Below are positions 1 to 8,556 of a DNA stretch of 64,000 bases, in pieces. Each line of letters begins with the position of its first letter. Positions within the stretch are counted from its first letter, which is position 1. A program made the translations under genes and the position numbers. The stretch covers positions 2,396,001-2,460,000 of the forward strand of contig NZ_CP139420.1 of the NCBI RefSeq assembly GCF_034119845.1, read 5' to 3'. Source of the DNA: Flavobacterium sp. NG2. GTDB lineage: Bacteria > Bacteroidota > Bacteroidia > Flavobacteriales > Flavobacteriaceae. The notes under the pieces were generated by a model. It was not told where the DNA came from and did not search any database. It saw only the letters and a program-made list of their open reading frames with translations.

Positions 1-171
1 AGGGTTTGAAAACGGAAAGCTTGAAACGGATGATGGGATTGAGCACCTGCTTGTAGTATTCAGTCACAGTTTTGGAATTTGGAATTTTATAATTGGAATT
101 TATATTTCATTTGGAGTTTTATCTCAATAAAAATAGCGAAAAGGAAAGCGAGAATATGAATAGAAATTTTG

Positions 172-179
172 TATTTTTG
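172..179 (+). promoter_or_regulatory. Bacteroidota-type -7 box upstream of prfA
   Basis: TATTTTTG matches the Bacteroidota -7 consensus TAnnTTTG and lies 25 bases before the chosen prfA start. No clear -33 TTTG is visible at the usual spacing. Confidence 0.5.
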
Positions 180-203
180 CACTCCAATAAAGGAATATAT
201 AGT

Positions 204-1280
204 ATGTTAGATAGACTTCAAATAGTAAAACAGCGTTTTGACGAGATTTCGGATTTGATTATTCAGCCGGATGTAATTGCTGATCAAAAGCGTTATGTAC
301 AACTAAATAAAGAATACAAAGACCTGAAGGCACTAGCCGAAAAAAGAGACGAGTACGTGCTCTTGATGGCGAATATTGACGAAGCAAACGAAATTATTGC
401 TGACGGTAGTGATGCGGATATGACCGAAATGGCCAAGATGCAACTAGAGGAAGCAAAGGAACGCTTGCCAGAACTAGAGGAGGAAATCAAGTTTATGTTG
501 ATACCTAAAGACCCTGAGGATGCTAAGAACGTGATGGTGGAGATTCGCGCGGGTACGGGAGGAGATGAGGCAAGTATTTTTGCTGGTGATTTGTTCCGTA
601 TGTACACTAAATACTGTGAAAATAGAGGTTGGAGAACCTCAGTAGTGGATATGAATGAAGGAACTTCTGGAGGTTTTAAAGAGGTAATCTTTGAGGTGAC
701 AGGTGAGGATGTATATGGTACTTTGAAGTTTGAAGCGGGTGTTCACCGTGTACAACGTGTACCTCAAACGGAAACGCAAGGTCGTGTGCATACATCTGCC
801 GCAACGGTAATGGTTTTGCCAGAAGCTGAAGAGTTTGATGTACAAATTGACATGAATGATGTGCGTGTGGATTTCTTTTGTTCGTCAGGACCTGGTGGAC
901 AATCGGTAAATACGACTAAATCGGCGGTACGTTTAACACATATTCCTACGGGATTAGTGGCGCAATGTCAGGATCAAAAATCTCAACACAAGAATAAAGA
1001 CAAGGCGTTTATTGTATTGCGTTCTCGTTTGTACGAACAAGAGTTAGCTAAAAAGCAGGCTGAGGATGCTACTAAACGTACATCTCAAGTAAGTTCAGGT
1101 GACCGTTCGGCTAAGATTCGTACGTACAACTACGCACAAGGACGTGTGACTGACCACCGTGTAGGATTGACTTTGTATGATTTGGGGAATATCATGAATG
1201 GTGATATCCAGAAGATTGTTGACGAATTACAATTGGTGAACAATACAGAGAAATTAAAAGATGCTAGTGAAATATTCTAA
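204..1280 (+). CDS. prfA: Peptide chain release factor 1 (RF1)
   Basis: Cytoplasmic class I release factor that recognises UAA and UAG stop codons and triggers peptide release. From the ATG at 204 the protein has 358 residues, the usual RF1 length. The reading frame is open from 93, but the extra 37 residues are not family-like and the -7 box at 172 lies inside them, so 204 is preferred. The anticodon-like PxT motif reads PQT (187-189), inside [10 protein letters not shown] at the same place as the PAT of E. coli. The peptidyl-transferase GGQ motif is at 231-233 within [20 protein letters not shown]. It ends at a strong terminator and is followed by genes on the opposite strand. Confidence 0.97.
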   Translation: MLDRLQIVKQRFDEISDLIIQPDVIADQKRYVQLNKEYKDLKALAEKRDEYVLLMANIDEANEIIADGSDADMTEMAKMQLEEAKERLPELEEEIKFMLIPKDPEDAKNVMVEIRAGTGGDEASIFAGDLFRMYTKYCENRGWRTSVVDMNEGTSGGFKEVIFEVTGEDVYGTLKFEAGVHRVQRVPQTETQGRVHTSAATVMVLPEAEEFDVQIDMNDVRVDFFCSSGPGGQSVNTTKSAVRLTHIPTGLVAQCQDQKSQHKNKDKAFIVLRSRLYEQELAKKQAEDATKRTSQVSSGDRSAKIRTYNYAQGRVTDHRVGLTLYDLGNIMNGDIQKIVDELQLVNNTEKLKDASEIF

Positions 1281-1301
1281 TTTTTAGAATTGATTATATA
1301 A

Positions 1302-1331
1302 AAAAATGAGGTCATAAAAGACCTCATTTTT
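1302..1331. terminator. Bidirectional intrinsic terminator after prfA
   Basis: Twelve-base arms (1302-1313 and 1320-1331) around a six-base loop, core GAGGTC/GACCTC, with A and T runs on the two sides. It can serve both prfA and the convergent lipoprotein gene that ends at 1361. Confidence 0.85.
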
Positions 1332-1360
1332 TGTCTGTACCCTGTAGTATTTTGCAGGTT

Positions 1361-2017
1361 TTATTGTTTTGCTTCTGCGTTTTCATCGGCTTTAGCTCCC
1401 ATTCTATTAAGAGTGTACATTGGGGCAAATTTCAGTTTCAGTCCTGCAATTTTCATATTGTCTTTGCTGGTCAAGCCTTCTTTTTCAACCGTGTTTTTTC
1501 GATTGTCTAAGGCTTCATAAACTAATTTGATTTCGTCCCAATCTTCACGAGAGTAAGCGTCTTTGTTTTCTTTTACAGTGTTTACAAAATTTTCATAAAC
1601 AGCAACAATGTTGTTTTTGTTTACCCATTCAAATTTCATGTCATCATTAACATAATCGGGTCCCAATAAGGCAGTATACATTGCTGTTTTACTTGATTTT
1701 GTATTATGAGCGACTACTTTCATTTTGTAATCTTCATAATCCATAGAGGACTTTTCAAAATCAGGTTGTAATTTAGTTTTATCTGTAGCAAGAGCGATAG
1801 CGCTTTCGGCTTCCATTTTTAATTGGGTATAATCATTTTCAATAGTAGCCCAATTTTCGGCTGCTTTCTCTTCAGTTACATTAGTTATCGAATCAATGTA
1901 ATGAACATAATTTTCAATAGTTTTTTCAGCTTGTTCTTGATTTTCATCTTTACAAGCGGTGAATATTAAAGCTGAAGCAATAAGTAATAATGATATTTTG
2001 ACTTTTTTCTTTTCCAT
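1361..2017 (-). CDS. Lipoprotein of unknown function (possibly DUF6565-like)
   Basis: 218 residues. A charged N-terminus and hydrophobic stretch end in a lipobox (LIFTAC, Cys about 22), so the protein is probably exported and lipid-anchored. The mature part is charged, predicted helical and without Cys, with several Trp/Tyr-containing helices such as EKAAENWATIENDYTQLKMEA. I recall similar flavobacterial lipoproteins labelled DUF6565, but the family assignment is tentative. It is the last gene of a minus-strand stress-like block, 58 bases after the YtxH gene. It may belong to the same regulon; no enzymatic motif is visible. Confidence 0.75.
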   Translation of the reverse strand: MEKKKVKISLLLIASALIFTACKDENQEQAEKTIENYVHYIDSITNVTEEKAAENWATIENDYTQLKMEAESAIALATDKTKLQPDFEKSSMDYEDYKMKVVAHNTKSSKTAMYTALLGPDYVNDDMKFEWVNKNNIVAVYENFVNTVKENKDAYSREDWDEIKLVYEALDNRKNTVEKEGLTSKDNMKIAGLKLKFAPMYTLNRMGAKADENAEAKQ

Positions 2018-2075
2018 TTTATAAAATTTTATTGATTTTAATCGAATAGGGAGAAAATGTTTTTGGAGTCAAGTC

Positions 2076-2339
2076 TTAATTGATATTTTTGATGTTATCA
2101 TACTTGTTTTTTCCTTTTTCGAAAAGTTCTTCTCCATTTTTAGCAAAACTGCTGTATTTTTCAGATACCGTTTGGCTTAACTGTTCCAGTTTTTCTTTTA
2201 TTTCATCTGTAGTTTCGGCGGTTTTTTTGATAATTTTTTTGCGTGTTTTTGAACCTTTGTCTGGTGCAAATAAAATTCCTAATACAGCTCCAACTGCTGC
2301 TGCTCCAATAACTCCTAAAATTGTGTTTCTTGTTTTCAT
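2076..2339 (-). CDS. YtxH domain-containing protein
   Basis: 87 residues. The N-terminal half has a glycine/alanine-rich hydrophobic segment (GVIGAAAVGAVLGILFAP) followed by a basic helix (DKGSKTRKKIIKKTAE), the signature of the YtxH/general stress family. The remainder is an amphipathic helix likely to form a coiled coil. Homologues are small membrane-associated stress proteins without known activity. It lies 23 bases downstream of a 50-codon membrane peptide gene, so co-transcription is likely. Confidence 0.85.
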   Translation of the reverse strand: MKTRNTILGVIGAAAVGAVLGILFAPDKGSKTRKKIIKKTAETTDEIKEKLEQLSQTVSEKYSSFAKNGEELFEKGKNKYDNIKNIN

Positions 2340-2362
2340 ATTATTTATTTTTTAAATGATTA

Positions 2363-2515
2363 TTAAATTCCTTTTCCTTTGATTAGCCTTAGTAAAATAG
2401 CAATTACAGCTATTACTAATAAAATATGAATTAATGATCCTGCGCTATACACGAAGACTCCCAGAGCCCATGAGATAACCAAGATGACTGCAATTAGATA
2501 CAATAAGTTTTGCAT
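2363..2515 (-). CDS. Small membrane protein, lmo0937/DUF5670 family
   Basis: A 50-codon reading frame starting at the ATG at 2515. It begins MQNLLYLIAVILVISWALGV, then continues through a YSAG turn into a second hydrophobic helix (HILLVIAVIAILLRLI) and a short basic tail (KGKGI). Two hydrophobic helices joined by a G/S-rich turn with a conserved Trp match the lmo0937-type (DUF5670) stress peptides that are common in Bacteroidota. It sits between the YtxH gene (23 bases) and the outer-membrane barrel gene (38 bases). The function is unknown; a stress association is inferred from family and neighbours. Confidence 0.8.
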   Translation of the reverse strand: MQNLLYLIAVILVISWALGVFVYSAGSLIHILLVIAVIAILLRLIKGKGI

Positions 2516-2553
2516 GATTTCTATTTTTTACATTTTGTTGATAGTACCTTTTA

Positions 2554-3204
2554 TTAGTTTAGTTTAAATGTCATATATAAACTAACATTGCTGTTTTTTC
2601 CATCTGGAACAGTATAAGTGTTTCCAGCAGTAGTTCTTTCTTTACCTACAGTTGTTAATCCATAGTTGTATCGTGCTCCAATTCCGATATTTTCAAAGTC
2701 TAGCCCAATTCCAGCTGATAGACCAGCATCAAATTTGTTGAAGTCGTCGTTGTTCAAATTGTCTTCGAAGTCGAAACTTCCATCATCTGAAATGTTCTTA
2801 ACTTGAGCATCCACTAAATAGGCAAAATAAGGTCCCGCGTGAATGTTAAGATTCTTAGTCAAGTTGGCTTTTACTAAGATGGGCATTTCGATATAATTTA
2901 ATTTAAACTGTGCTTTACCTGCTGCAAAAACGTTGTCATAAGTTAACTCAGAACCTTTTCGACTGTAAAGCACCTCTGGTTGTATGGCAATGAATTTGCT
3001 GATGGGCAATGTGGCGTAAATACCAGCATTAAAACTGGTTAATACATTGTTGTCGTCAACATCTTCCGTGTACATATTAGAGAAGTTAACTCCTCCTTTA
3101 ATACCAAATTGAGCTTCGCCATTATTAACTTGACCATGGACTGTTGTAACTGCTGCTCCCAACGAGAAAGCAAAAAGAGCTAAAGATTTAATTGTGTTTT
3201 TCAT
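2554..3204 (-). CDS. Outer membrane beta-barrel protein (PorT-like family)
   Basis: 216 residues. It has a Sec signal peptide (about 1-25, ending VHGQ), then alternating hydrophobic strands typical of a small eight-stranded barrel: FGIKGGVNFSNMYTED, FNAGIYATLPISKFIAIQPE, LNYIEMPILVKANL, GLSAGIGLDFENIGIGARYNYGL, and a final strand SNVSLYMTFKLN. This layout is typical of the outer-membrane beta-barrel (OMP_b-brl_2) family of Bacteroidota. Its ligand is unknown. It is the first gene of the sub-block 1361-3204, and barrels of this kind are often induced with envelope stress genes. Confidence 0.85.
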   Translation of the reverse strand: MKNTIKSLALFAFSLGAAVTTVHGQVNNGEAQFGIKGGVNFSNMYTEDVDDNNVLTSFNAGIYATLPISKFIAIQPEVLYSRKGSELTYDNVFAAGKAQFKLNYIEMPILVKANLTKNLNIHAGPYFAYLVDAQVKNISDDGSFDFEDNLNNDDFNKFDAGLSAGIGLDFENIGIGARYNYGLTTVGKERTTAGNTYTVPDGKNSNVSLYMTFKLN

Positions 3205-3562
3205 AACATAAATTTTTTTTGATTCCTACATTACAAAGATGCAATAGATATCAGCCGTTTATGTTATATGATATTTTGGTTGTTTTATAGAATTTCCATT
3301 CTGATAAAATTTGGACAAAAATCTCTTTAGTCAAAGCTTACTGTTTAGGGTAAGTTAAACTAGTTTTTGGATAAAAAGTTTTGGGACTATGGTATTGTGA
3401 AATGGAAAATCATTGCAGAAATTCATGTTGGTTGAATATACGAATAATATTTGCCATTACAAAATCAGAATTCAAAAATCGTAAAACTAGTATCGAAATT
3501 GATTATGACTATCAATTACAATGGAGTCGAATTAGGTTCTAAAATTAGCAATAGTGAATCGA
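3205..3562. other. Intergenic spacer
   Basis: 358 bases, AT-rich. No convincing gene, RNA or terminator is seen. The minus-strand promoter for the barrel gene must lie near 3220-3260, but no perfect TAnnTTTG is visible. Confidence 0.5.
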
Positions 3563-4537
3563 TTAAGTATTTTGATTTTTTTTGATTGCTTGGAATTTTT
3601 TTTCGGCTTTTTGCAATGTTTGTTCATCTGAAATGATTTCGATAGACTGGACCAAGTCGGCAAATTCAGAAGGGACGATAGGACTTGAAAACCGTATTGC
3701 ATAACTTTTTGCAAATTCGGCACCAAAATATAGGATTACAGAGGAATAATAAACCCAAACCATTAAGATGACAAAAGAACCTGCCGTGCCGTACACGTTT
3801 TGAATATTGGAGTTGGCGATGTAAAAGGAAATTAAAAACTTACCAATCATGAACAAAAAGGCAGTTGTAAAAGAGGCTAGTCTGACTTGTCTCCATTTGA
3901 TTTTTGCATCGGGTAAAATCTTAAAAATAGCACCAAAAAGCAACGAGATAATCGTAAATGTAAGTAGGCTATTGAATGTGTAAATAATATAAAATAACTG
4001 ATCCGAAAATTGTGAAAAAAAGCGTTCGCTTAATGCGTCCATGATTGTTGATACACCTAACGAAACTAATAAGATAAAACCAAAACTACCTATGACTCCA
4101 AAGGACAGCAGGCGAGCTCTGAGATATAATAAGAAGCCCGATTTTTTCTTCGGCTTAATTCCCCAAATGGTATTGATGGAATCTTGAATTTCAGCAAATA
4201 CTGAAGTGGCTCCTATCAATAAAGTGATTACACCTACGAGTCCTGCAATATTTCCATCGTTAGAGAGCGTTAGGTTTTCAATGATAGTTTGAATTTGCTT
4301 GGCACTTGATGGTCCTACAAAATTCTTTATTTGGTTATAAACAGTTCCTTCTATAGCTTGTCTGCCTAAAAATAAATCCGATAAGTATAAGATAACTAAA
4401 AGTAAGGGCCCCATTGAGAACATAGTAGTATAGGCAAGAGATGCACTCATTTTTAAAACTTTATGTTCTAAAAATCCTTGAAACGCTTGTTTTATTACTT
4501 GTAGTAATGAAATAAAATAGGATTTAGTTAGCATCAT
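3563..4537 (-). CDS. YihY/BrkB family inner-membrane protein
   Basis: 324 residues with about six membrane segments. The opening pattern FLEHKVLKMSASLAYTTMFSMGPLL and the later GSFVILMVWVYYSSVILYFGAEFAK are characteristic of the YihY/BrkB family, once misnamed RNase BN. The last 40 residues are a soluble charged tail. The molecular function of the family is unsettled; roles in envelope transport have been suggested. The start is only 4 bases after the stop of the upstream lipoprotein gene, so the two are probably translated from one mRNA. Confidence 0.88.
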   Translation of the reverse strand: MMLTKSYFISLLQVIKQAFQGFLEHKVLKMSASLAYTTMFSMGPLLLVILYLSDLFLGRQAIEGTVYNQIKNFVGPSSAKQIQTIIENLTLSNDGNIAGLVGVITLLIGATSVFAEIQDSINTIWGIKPKKKSGFLLYLRARLLSFGVIGSFGFILLVSLGVSTIMDALSERFFSQFSDQLFYIIYTFNSLLTFTIISLLFGAIFKILPDAKIKWRQVRLASFTTAFLFMIGKFLISFYIANSNIQNVYGTAGSFVILMVWVYYSSVILYFGAEFAKSYAIRFSSPIVPSEFADLVQSIEIISDEQTLQKAEKKFQAIKKNQNT

Positions 4538-4541
4538 ATTT

Positions 4542-5093
4542 TCATTTACTTAAACTTGTATTTAAAGCAATAATGTTTTGCTTTAGGGTTAGTTTTGATC
4601 GTACTGCAAATTGTACAAAGTCAGTATTTTTTGAGGTAGTTTCAATACTGTCAAATTGGGAAAGCTGATTTTTAATTTCGTTAATTAACCATTGTGAAAG
4701 ATACACCTCCGCATTTTGTCCCTGTAATGAATCGGCTTTGGAATTTAATGTGTAAATTGATTTAGGAACGATGATTAGGTTTTTTTGGGTTAGTTCTTTT
4801 AATTCTAATTCAATGTCTTGATGGTCTCTTTTTATTTTTAAAAGGAGTTGGCGTTTGTTTTTGTCGTTACTATGTTTAACGGCAAGAGCAGTGATATCAA
4901 TTATTTTTGTATTTGATTTGCTGAGGTAATTAATCAAATTAAAATCAATAGTAGACTCAATTTCGTCTGTTGTTGTTCCAAAAATAGATTCAGTAAAATC
5001 TTTCCCCTTTTTGTTACAAGAGACTAAACTGCCAATAATAAATATAAGGCAAATTGTATAATGAGTTAGCCGAAAGAGTAGAAAATTTTTCAT
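4542..5093 (-). CDS. Small lipoprotein, DUF4142-like
   Basis: 183 residues. The N-terminal hydrophobic segment ends in a lipobox (GSLVSC, Cys about 26). The mature part is helical and rich in Lys, Asp and Gln (VKHSNDKNKRQLLLKIKRDHQDIELELKELT), with a second helical stretch near the C-terminus. The shape resembles DUF4142 proteins, ferritin-like helical bundles of the envelope, but no family signature is decisive. It is tightly coupled to the YihY/BrkB gene (4 bases) and lies 97 bases downstream of the histidine kinase gene. Confidence 0.65.
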   Translation of the reverse strand: MKNFLLFRLTHYTICLIFIIGSLVSCNKKGKDFTESIFGTTTDEIESTIDFNLINYLSKSNTKIIDITALAVKHSNDKNKRQLLLKIKRDHQDIELELKELTQKNLIIVPKSIYTLNSKADSLQGQNAEVYLSQWLINEIKNQLSQFDSIETTSKNTDFVQFAVRSKLTLKQNIIALNTSLSK

Positions 5094-5190
5094 AAGTTTA
5101 GTTTCCTACAAATTTCGGTATATTATAAGTGATTATATTATAATATTTTACGATATGGTTGTATAATTACCATGATTTAAGGATTTTGAA

Positions 5191-7398
5191 TTATACAGGA
5201 AAGTAAATTGTAAATGTTGTCCCTAGTTGAGGTTGACTAGTGGCAAAAATATAGCCACGGTGATTTTCAACAATTTTTTTACAAATAGCCAATCCAACAC
5301 CAGTTCCATGATATTCGGTTTTACCATGAAGTCGGTTGAATAGAAGAAATATTTTTTCAGCATATTCTTGTTCAAAACCGATTCCGTTATCCGTAAATGT
5401 GATTTTATAGTATTTTTTTTCTGATTTATCTTTTAATATTTGTTCGTCTTTCGCAATTACTTCGGTACTATTTATGTCGATAATAGGCGCTAGGTTTTCT
5501 TTGGAATATTTTAAAGAATTACTTAATAAATTAGAGAATAGCTGTAGCATTTGAAAATGAATCCCTTTAATTATAGGCAATTGCGAATGATTAATGACGG
5601 CATTTTTATCTTCAATGTTTTGAGATAATTCATTCATGCTGTCTTGGATAACTTCATTCAAATCTGTTTTGATTAGATTTTTTTCGGTTCGATTAGTTCT
5701 AGAATACTGTAGCAAATCATTGATTAAAACACGCATTCTATCAGCCGCTTTTTCAATGCGACTGAGATATTCTTTTCCAAAATCAGATAAGTTTTCTTTT
5801 TCTTTATCATTAATTCTAGAAGTGAAAGTTTGAATTTTTCGCAATGGTTCTTGCAGATCATGACTGGCAACATGGTTAAATTCATTTAATTCTTTGATGT
5901 TTTGTTCTAGTTCTTTGTTTCGTTTTTTTAGTTGTAAACTTTTATTGTAATCTTCAGTCACATCTTGTGTGGTGCCTATCATACTGTGGGCTCCACTTAA
6001 ATCAGTAAATGAGGTTGCAATGGTTTTAAAACGTCTAATTTTTCCATCTGTACGAATGATTCGATAATTCATAGTTGGAATTTTCCTTGTCGTTAGAGCG
6101 CTTTCATTGGCTTCAATTACAATATGTTTGTCTTTGGGGTGAACAAATTCTAAAAGTTTTTCGATAGTAGGTTCAAAAGATTGTGGCTCACAGCCTAATA
6201 ACCTAAATTTATTGTCAGAATATCTAAACTTTAAACTGTCATAATCTAGTATCCAGCTACCATAATTTCCTAAAATTTCGGCTTGTTTACTTGATTCTTC
6301 AGATATTTTGAGATCGTTATTAACCTTTATAAGGTCCTGATAATTGCTTTTTAGTAATTCATTTTTATTGTGTTCGTCAGTAATATCTCCAGTTACCCCT
6401 AGTACAGTCTTATTTCCAGGGCTGTCAACAAATAATTTACCCACAGATCTTAAAATACGTACTTGACCATCAGGTCTAATAATTCTAAAATAAAAATAAG
6501 GTAAATCTTCATCTTCCAAAATTTTATCAAAAGCGGCATTGACATTGTTGATATCATCGGGATGAACAAATTTTATAAAGTTTTCTTGACCAGCTTCAAA
6601 GGATTGTGGTGTTACACCAAGAATACGATACAAATTGTCTGAATACGTAATTACTCCAGTATTCAAATTCCATTCCCAAGTACCAAATTCAGATAAAATT
6701 TCGGCTTGGTAGCTTAAGAATTGGGATTTGTTTAATTTAACATTTGATGCTTGAAGTCTTTCAACATCTTTTGTGGTTTGATGATAAGCAAAAATGATAA
6801 GAATAAGCGTGATGAATAAGATACTAAGAGTTAGAACGGGAGTAAAATAAATTTGGTTGTTGTATTGGGAATTACGTTGTTTTAAATATAATTCTTCAAT
6901 ATTAACCATCAGGTTCAGTTTGTCTCTTATTTCAAGTAGTAGCGTACTGCTTTCTTTGAAATTTTGTTTGAAATCCGTACTCTCTGAAATCTCAACAGCT
7001 TTTTTTTTGTCTACATAATTCGAGATGTATTCGTATCTTTTATTTACAATTTCATAAAGTTTTTCTAAATGATGCAACTGTACAGGGCTGTCTGCGTATA
7101 ATTCTTTTAAAAGTAAAAAAGAGTTGTTGACGTTTTTGGTAGCTTCTTGATACGGCTTAAAATAAAGGGTGTCTTTTGAAATTAAATAGCCTCTAATGCT
7201 GTTTTCCGAATCTTTGATATGAGAAAAGAGATGTTCTAATTCAAGATTTACTTCATAGGTATGAATAAGTAATTTGGACGAATCGGAGATGTTATTGATA
7301 TGTTTCACGGTAATCACCCCAATAAACAAGATTATAAAGGTGCTTATCGCAAATATAATTTGGTGAAAAGTGGATGATTTGTGTTTGATATCTTTCAT
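5191..7398 (-). CDS. CHASE3/PAS sensor histidine kinase
   Basis: 735 residues. The order is: a membrane segment (about 12-32); a periplasmic CHASE3-type helical sensor with EDSENSIRGYLIS-like sequence (about 35-185); a second membrane segment (about 187-207); two PAS_3 domains (about 230-345 and 370-490, each with FGTWEWN or YGSWILD openings); a HisKA domain with the H-box FNHVASHDLQEPLRKIQ and phospho-acceptor His513; and a HATPase domain with N, G1 (DNGIGF) and G2 (GTGVGLAIC) boxes at the C-terminus. There is no HAMP domain and no fused receiver. The response regulator gene lies 5 bases upstream on the same strand, so the two form an operon with the AraC-type gene. Confidence 0.93.
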   Translation of the reverse strand: MKDIKHKSSTFHQIIFAISTFIILFIGVITVKHINNISDSSKLLIHTYEVNLELEHLFSHIKDSENSIRGYLISKDTLYFKPYQEATKNVNNSFLLLKELYADSPVQLHHLEKLYEIVNKRYEYISNYVDKKKAVEISESTDFKQNFKESSTLLLEIRDKLNLMVNIEELYLKQRNSQYNNQIYFTPVLTLSILFITLILIIFAYHQTTKDVERLQASNVKLNKSQFLSYQAEILSEFGTWEWNLNTGVITYSDNLYRILGVTPQSFEAGQENFIKFVHPDDINNVNAAFDKILEDEDLPYFYFRIIRPDGQVRILRSVGKLFVDSPGNKTVLGVTGDITDEHNKNELLKSNYQDLIKVNNDLKISEESSKQAEILGNYGSWILDYDSLKFRYSDNKFRLLGCEPQSFEPTIEKLLEFVHPKDKHIVIEANESALTTRKIPTMNYRIIRTDGKIRRFKTIATSFTDLSGAHSMIGTTQDVTEDYNKSLQLKKRNKELEQNIKELNEFNHVASHDLQEPLRKIQTFTSRINDKEKENLSDFGKEYLSRIEKAADRMRVLINDLLQYSRTNRTEKNLIKTDLNEVIQDSMNELSQNIEDKNAVINHSQLPIIKGIHFQMLQLFSNLLSNSLKYSKENLAPIIDINSTEVIAKDEQILKDKSEKKYYKITFTDNGIGFEQEYAEKIFLLFNRLHGKTEYHGTGVGLAICKKIVENHRGYIFATSQPQLGTTFTIYFPV

Positions 7399-7403
7399 AA
7401 AAA

Positions 7404-7850
7404 TTAAAGTCTCAGTAAAAAGTTTTCTTTATTCAAGCCGTTAGTATGATATTGCCAATTGGTAACGACAACTTCTGATAATATCTTTTTTAAGTCATTA
7501 AAATTACTTGGTTTTTTGATGTAAATGTTGGCACCTAAAACAAAAGTATTTTCAACATCCTTATCCGATGAAGAAGTCGAATATATAGCTATTACAATAT
7601 CCTTGAATTTTTCGTTTTGCTTGATTTCTTTCAAGCAATCAATACCATTCATGATGGGCATATTTAAATCCAAGAATATGATATTGGGTAAAACAGTGTC
7701 AGGATGATTTAAGAAACGAAGTAATTCTCTACCATCATTAACTGTGTTGACAACGGTATTTATTTTTAATTCATCAAAAGCGTCAGTAAAAAACAATCTG
7801 TCGTCTTCATCGTCGTCTGCAAGTGTTATAATAATATGATCGTTCTGCAT
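7404..7850 (-). CDS. Single-domain response regulator (Rcp1-like receiver)
   Basis: 148 residues, a lone CheY-like receiver without output domain. The acidic pocket is at Asp12-Asp14, the phosphoacceptor is Asp61 in IIFLDLNMP, and the conserved Lys lies in NIYIKKPS. The insertion after beta-1 (DDDEDDRLFFTDAF) and the length are typical of Rcp1/phytochrome-type receivers that pair with PAS kinases. It probably relays phosphate from the adjacent CHASE3 kinase. The spacing is 1 base to the AraC-type gene and 5 bases to the kinase, strongly suggesting one transcript. How it signals onward cannot be seen; a protein partner is required. Confidence 0.92.
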   Translation of the reverse strand: MQNDHIIITLADDDEDDRLFFTDAFDELKINTVVNTVNDGRELLRFLNHPDTVLPNIIFLDLNMPIMNGIDCLKEIKQNEKFKDIVIAIYSTSSSDKDVENTFVLGANIYIKKPSNFNDLKKILSEVVVTNWQYHTNGLNKENFLLRL

Positions 7851-7851
7851 T

Positions 7852-8418
7852 TTAATTTATTTTTTGTGAAGCGATTTCCCTTCGTTGTTTTATAATTCTT
7901 TGAAAAGCTGAGGGTGTGATTCCAGTTGTATTTTTGAACTGTGAACTCAAGTGCGCCACGCTCGAATAATTGAGCTTAAAGGCAATTTCGGTTAAAGATA
8001 GTTGGTTGCTAATGATTAATTGTTTGGTGTATTCTATTTTTTGTAAAATAATAAAGTTTTCGATAGATGTATAAGTGACTTCCGAAAAGATATTTGATAA
8101 ATAACCATAACTATGCCCTAGTTTTTCTGCCAAATAAACTGAACTTTTGACGCTAACATTGGTTTCTTCGTTAAAAACCATATCGACAATAGTATCTTTT
8201 ATTTTTTGAATCAGAATGGATTTCTGGTTTTCGACAATTTCTATTCCGTAATTTTCTAGCGAATTAGTAAAGGAATTTAGCTTTTCGTTGTCTACTTTTT
8301 CTAAAAATTCAACTTCTCCAAAGCCTAATATTTTATATTTTATACCAGATTTCTCTAAATTTTCCTCTAGGACTTTATTGCAAATACTGTTAAAATCAAA
8401 TTTTATAAATACCTTCAT
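7852..8418 (-). CDS. AraC-type transcriptional regulator
   Basis: 188 residues. The C-terminal half (about 85-185) is an AraC/XylS double helix-turn-helix, with LTEIAFKLNYSSVAHLSSQF as the second helix-turn-helix and TGITPSAFQR as the trailing signature. The N-terminal 80 residues are a small alpha/beta domain (MKVFIKFDFNSIC...KYKILGFGEVEFLE) rather than a cupin. It is the first gene of the regulator-receiver-kinase operon, so the receiver may control it by direct contact. Targets are unknown; the flanking stress-like genes are the natural candidates. Confidence 0.88.
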   Translation of the reverse strand: MKVFIKFDFNSICNKVLEENLEKSGIKYKILGFGEVEFLEKVDNEKLNSFTNSLENYGIEIVENQKSILIQKIKDTIVDMVFNEETNVSVKSSVYLAEKLGHSYGYLSNIFSEVTYTSIENFIILQKIEYTKQLIISNQLSLTEIAFKLNYSSVAHLSSQFKNTTGITPSAFQRIIKQRREIASQKIN

Positions 8419-8556
8419 ATTTCATTGTTTTGGCACTAAATTAATTAAAAAATCACGGAGACTCATTTTATTAACAATACTTTCATTTTCTTAATATTCG
8501 ATTAATAATTCTAGAAATATTAAAAGTTTAGGTTTAGCTAGTTTGTAAGTTATAAT

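Noticed and set aside
2..130. Possible tail of an upstream gene in the first 130 bases
   Set aside because: A frame is open to 130, but its last third is low-complexity TTTGGAATT-type sequence and the rest is too short to identify, so no gene is claimed.
93..203. N-terminal extension of RF1
   Set aside because: The extra 37 residues do not match the family and contain the promoter box; the ATG at 204 gives the normal length.
3507..3587. Short plus-strand frame (about 26 codons) starting MTINYNGVELGS
   Set aside because: No promoter or conservation clue; it overlaps the end of the YihY/BrkB gene and is likely chance.
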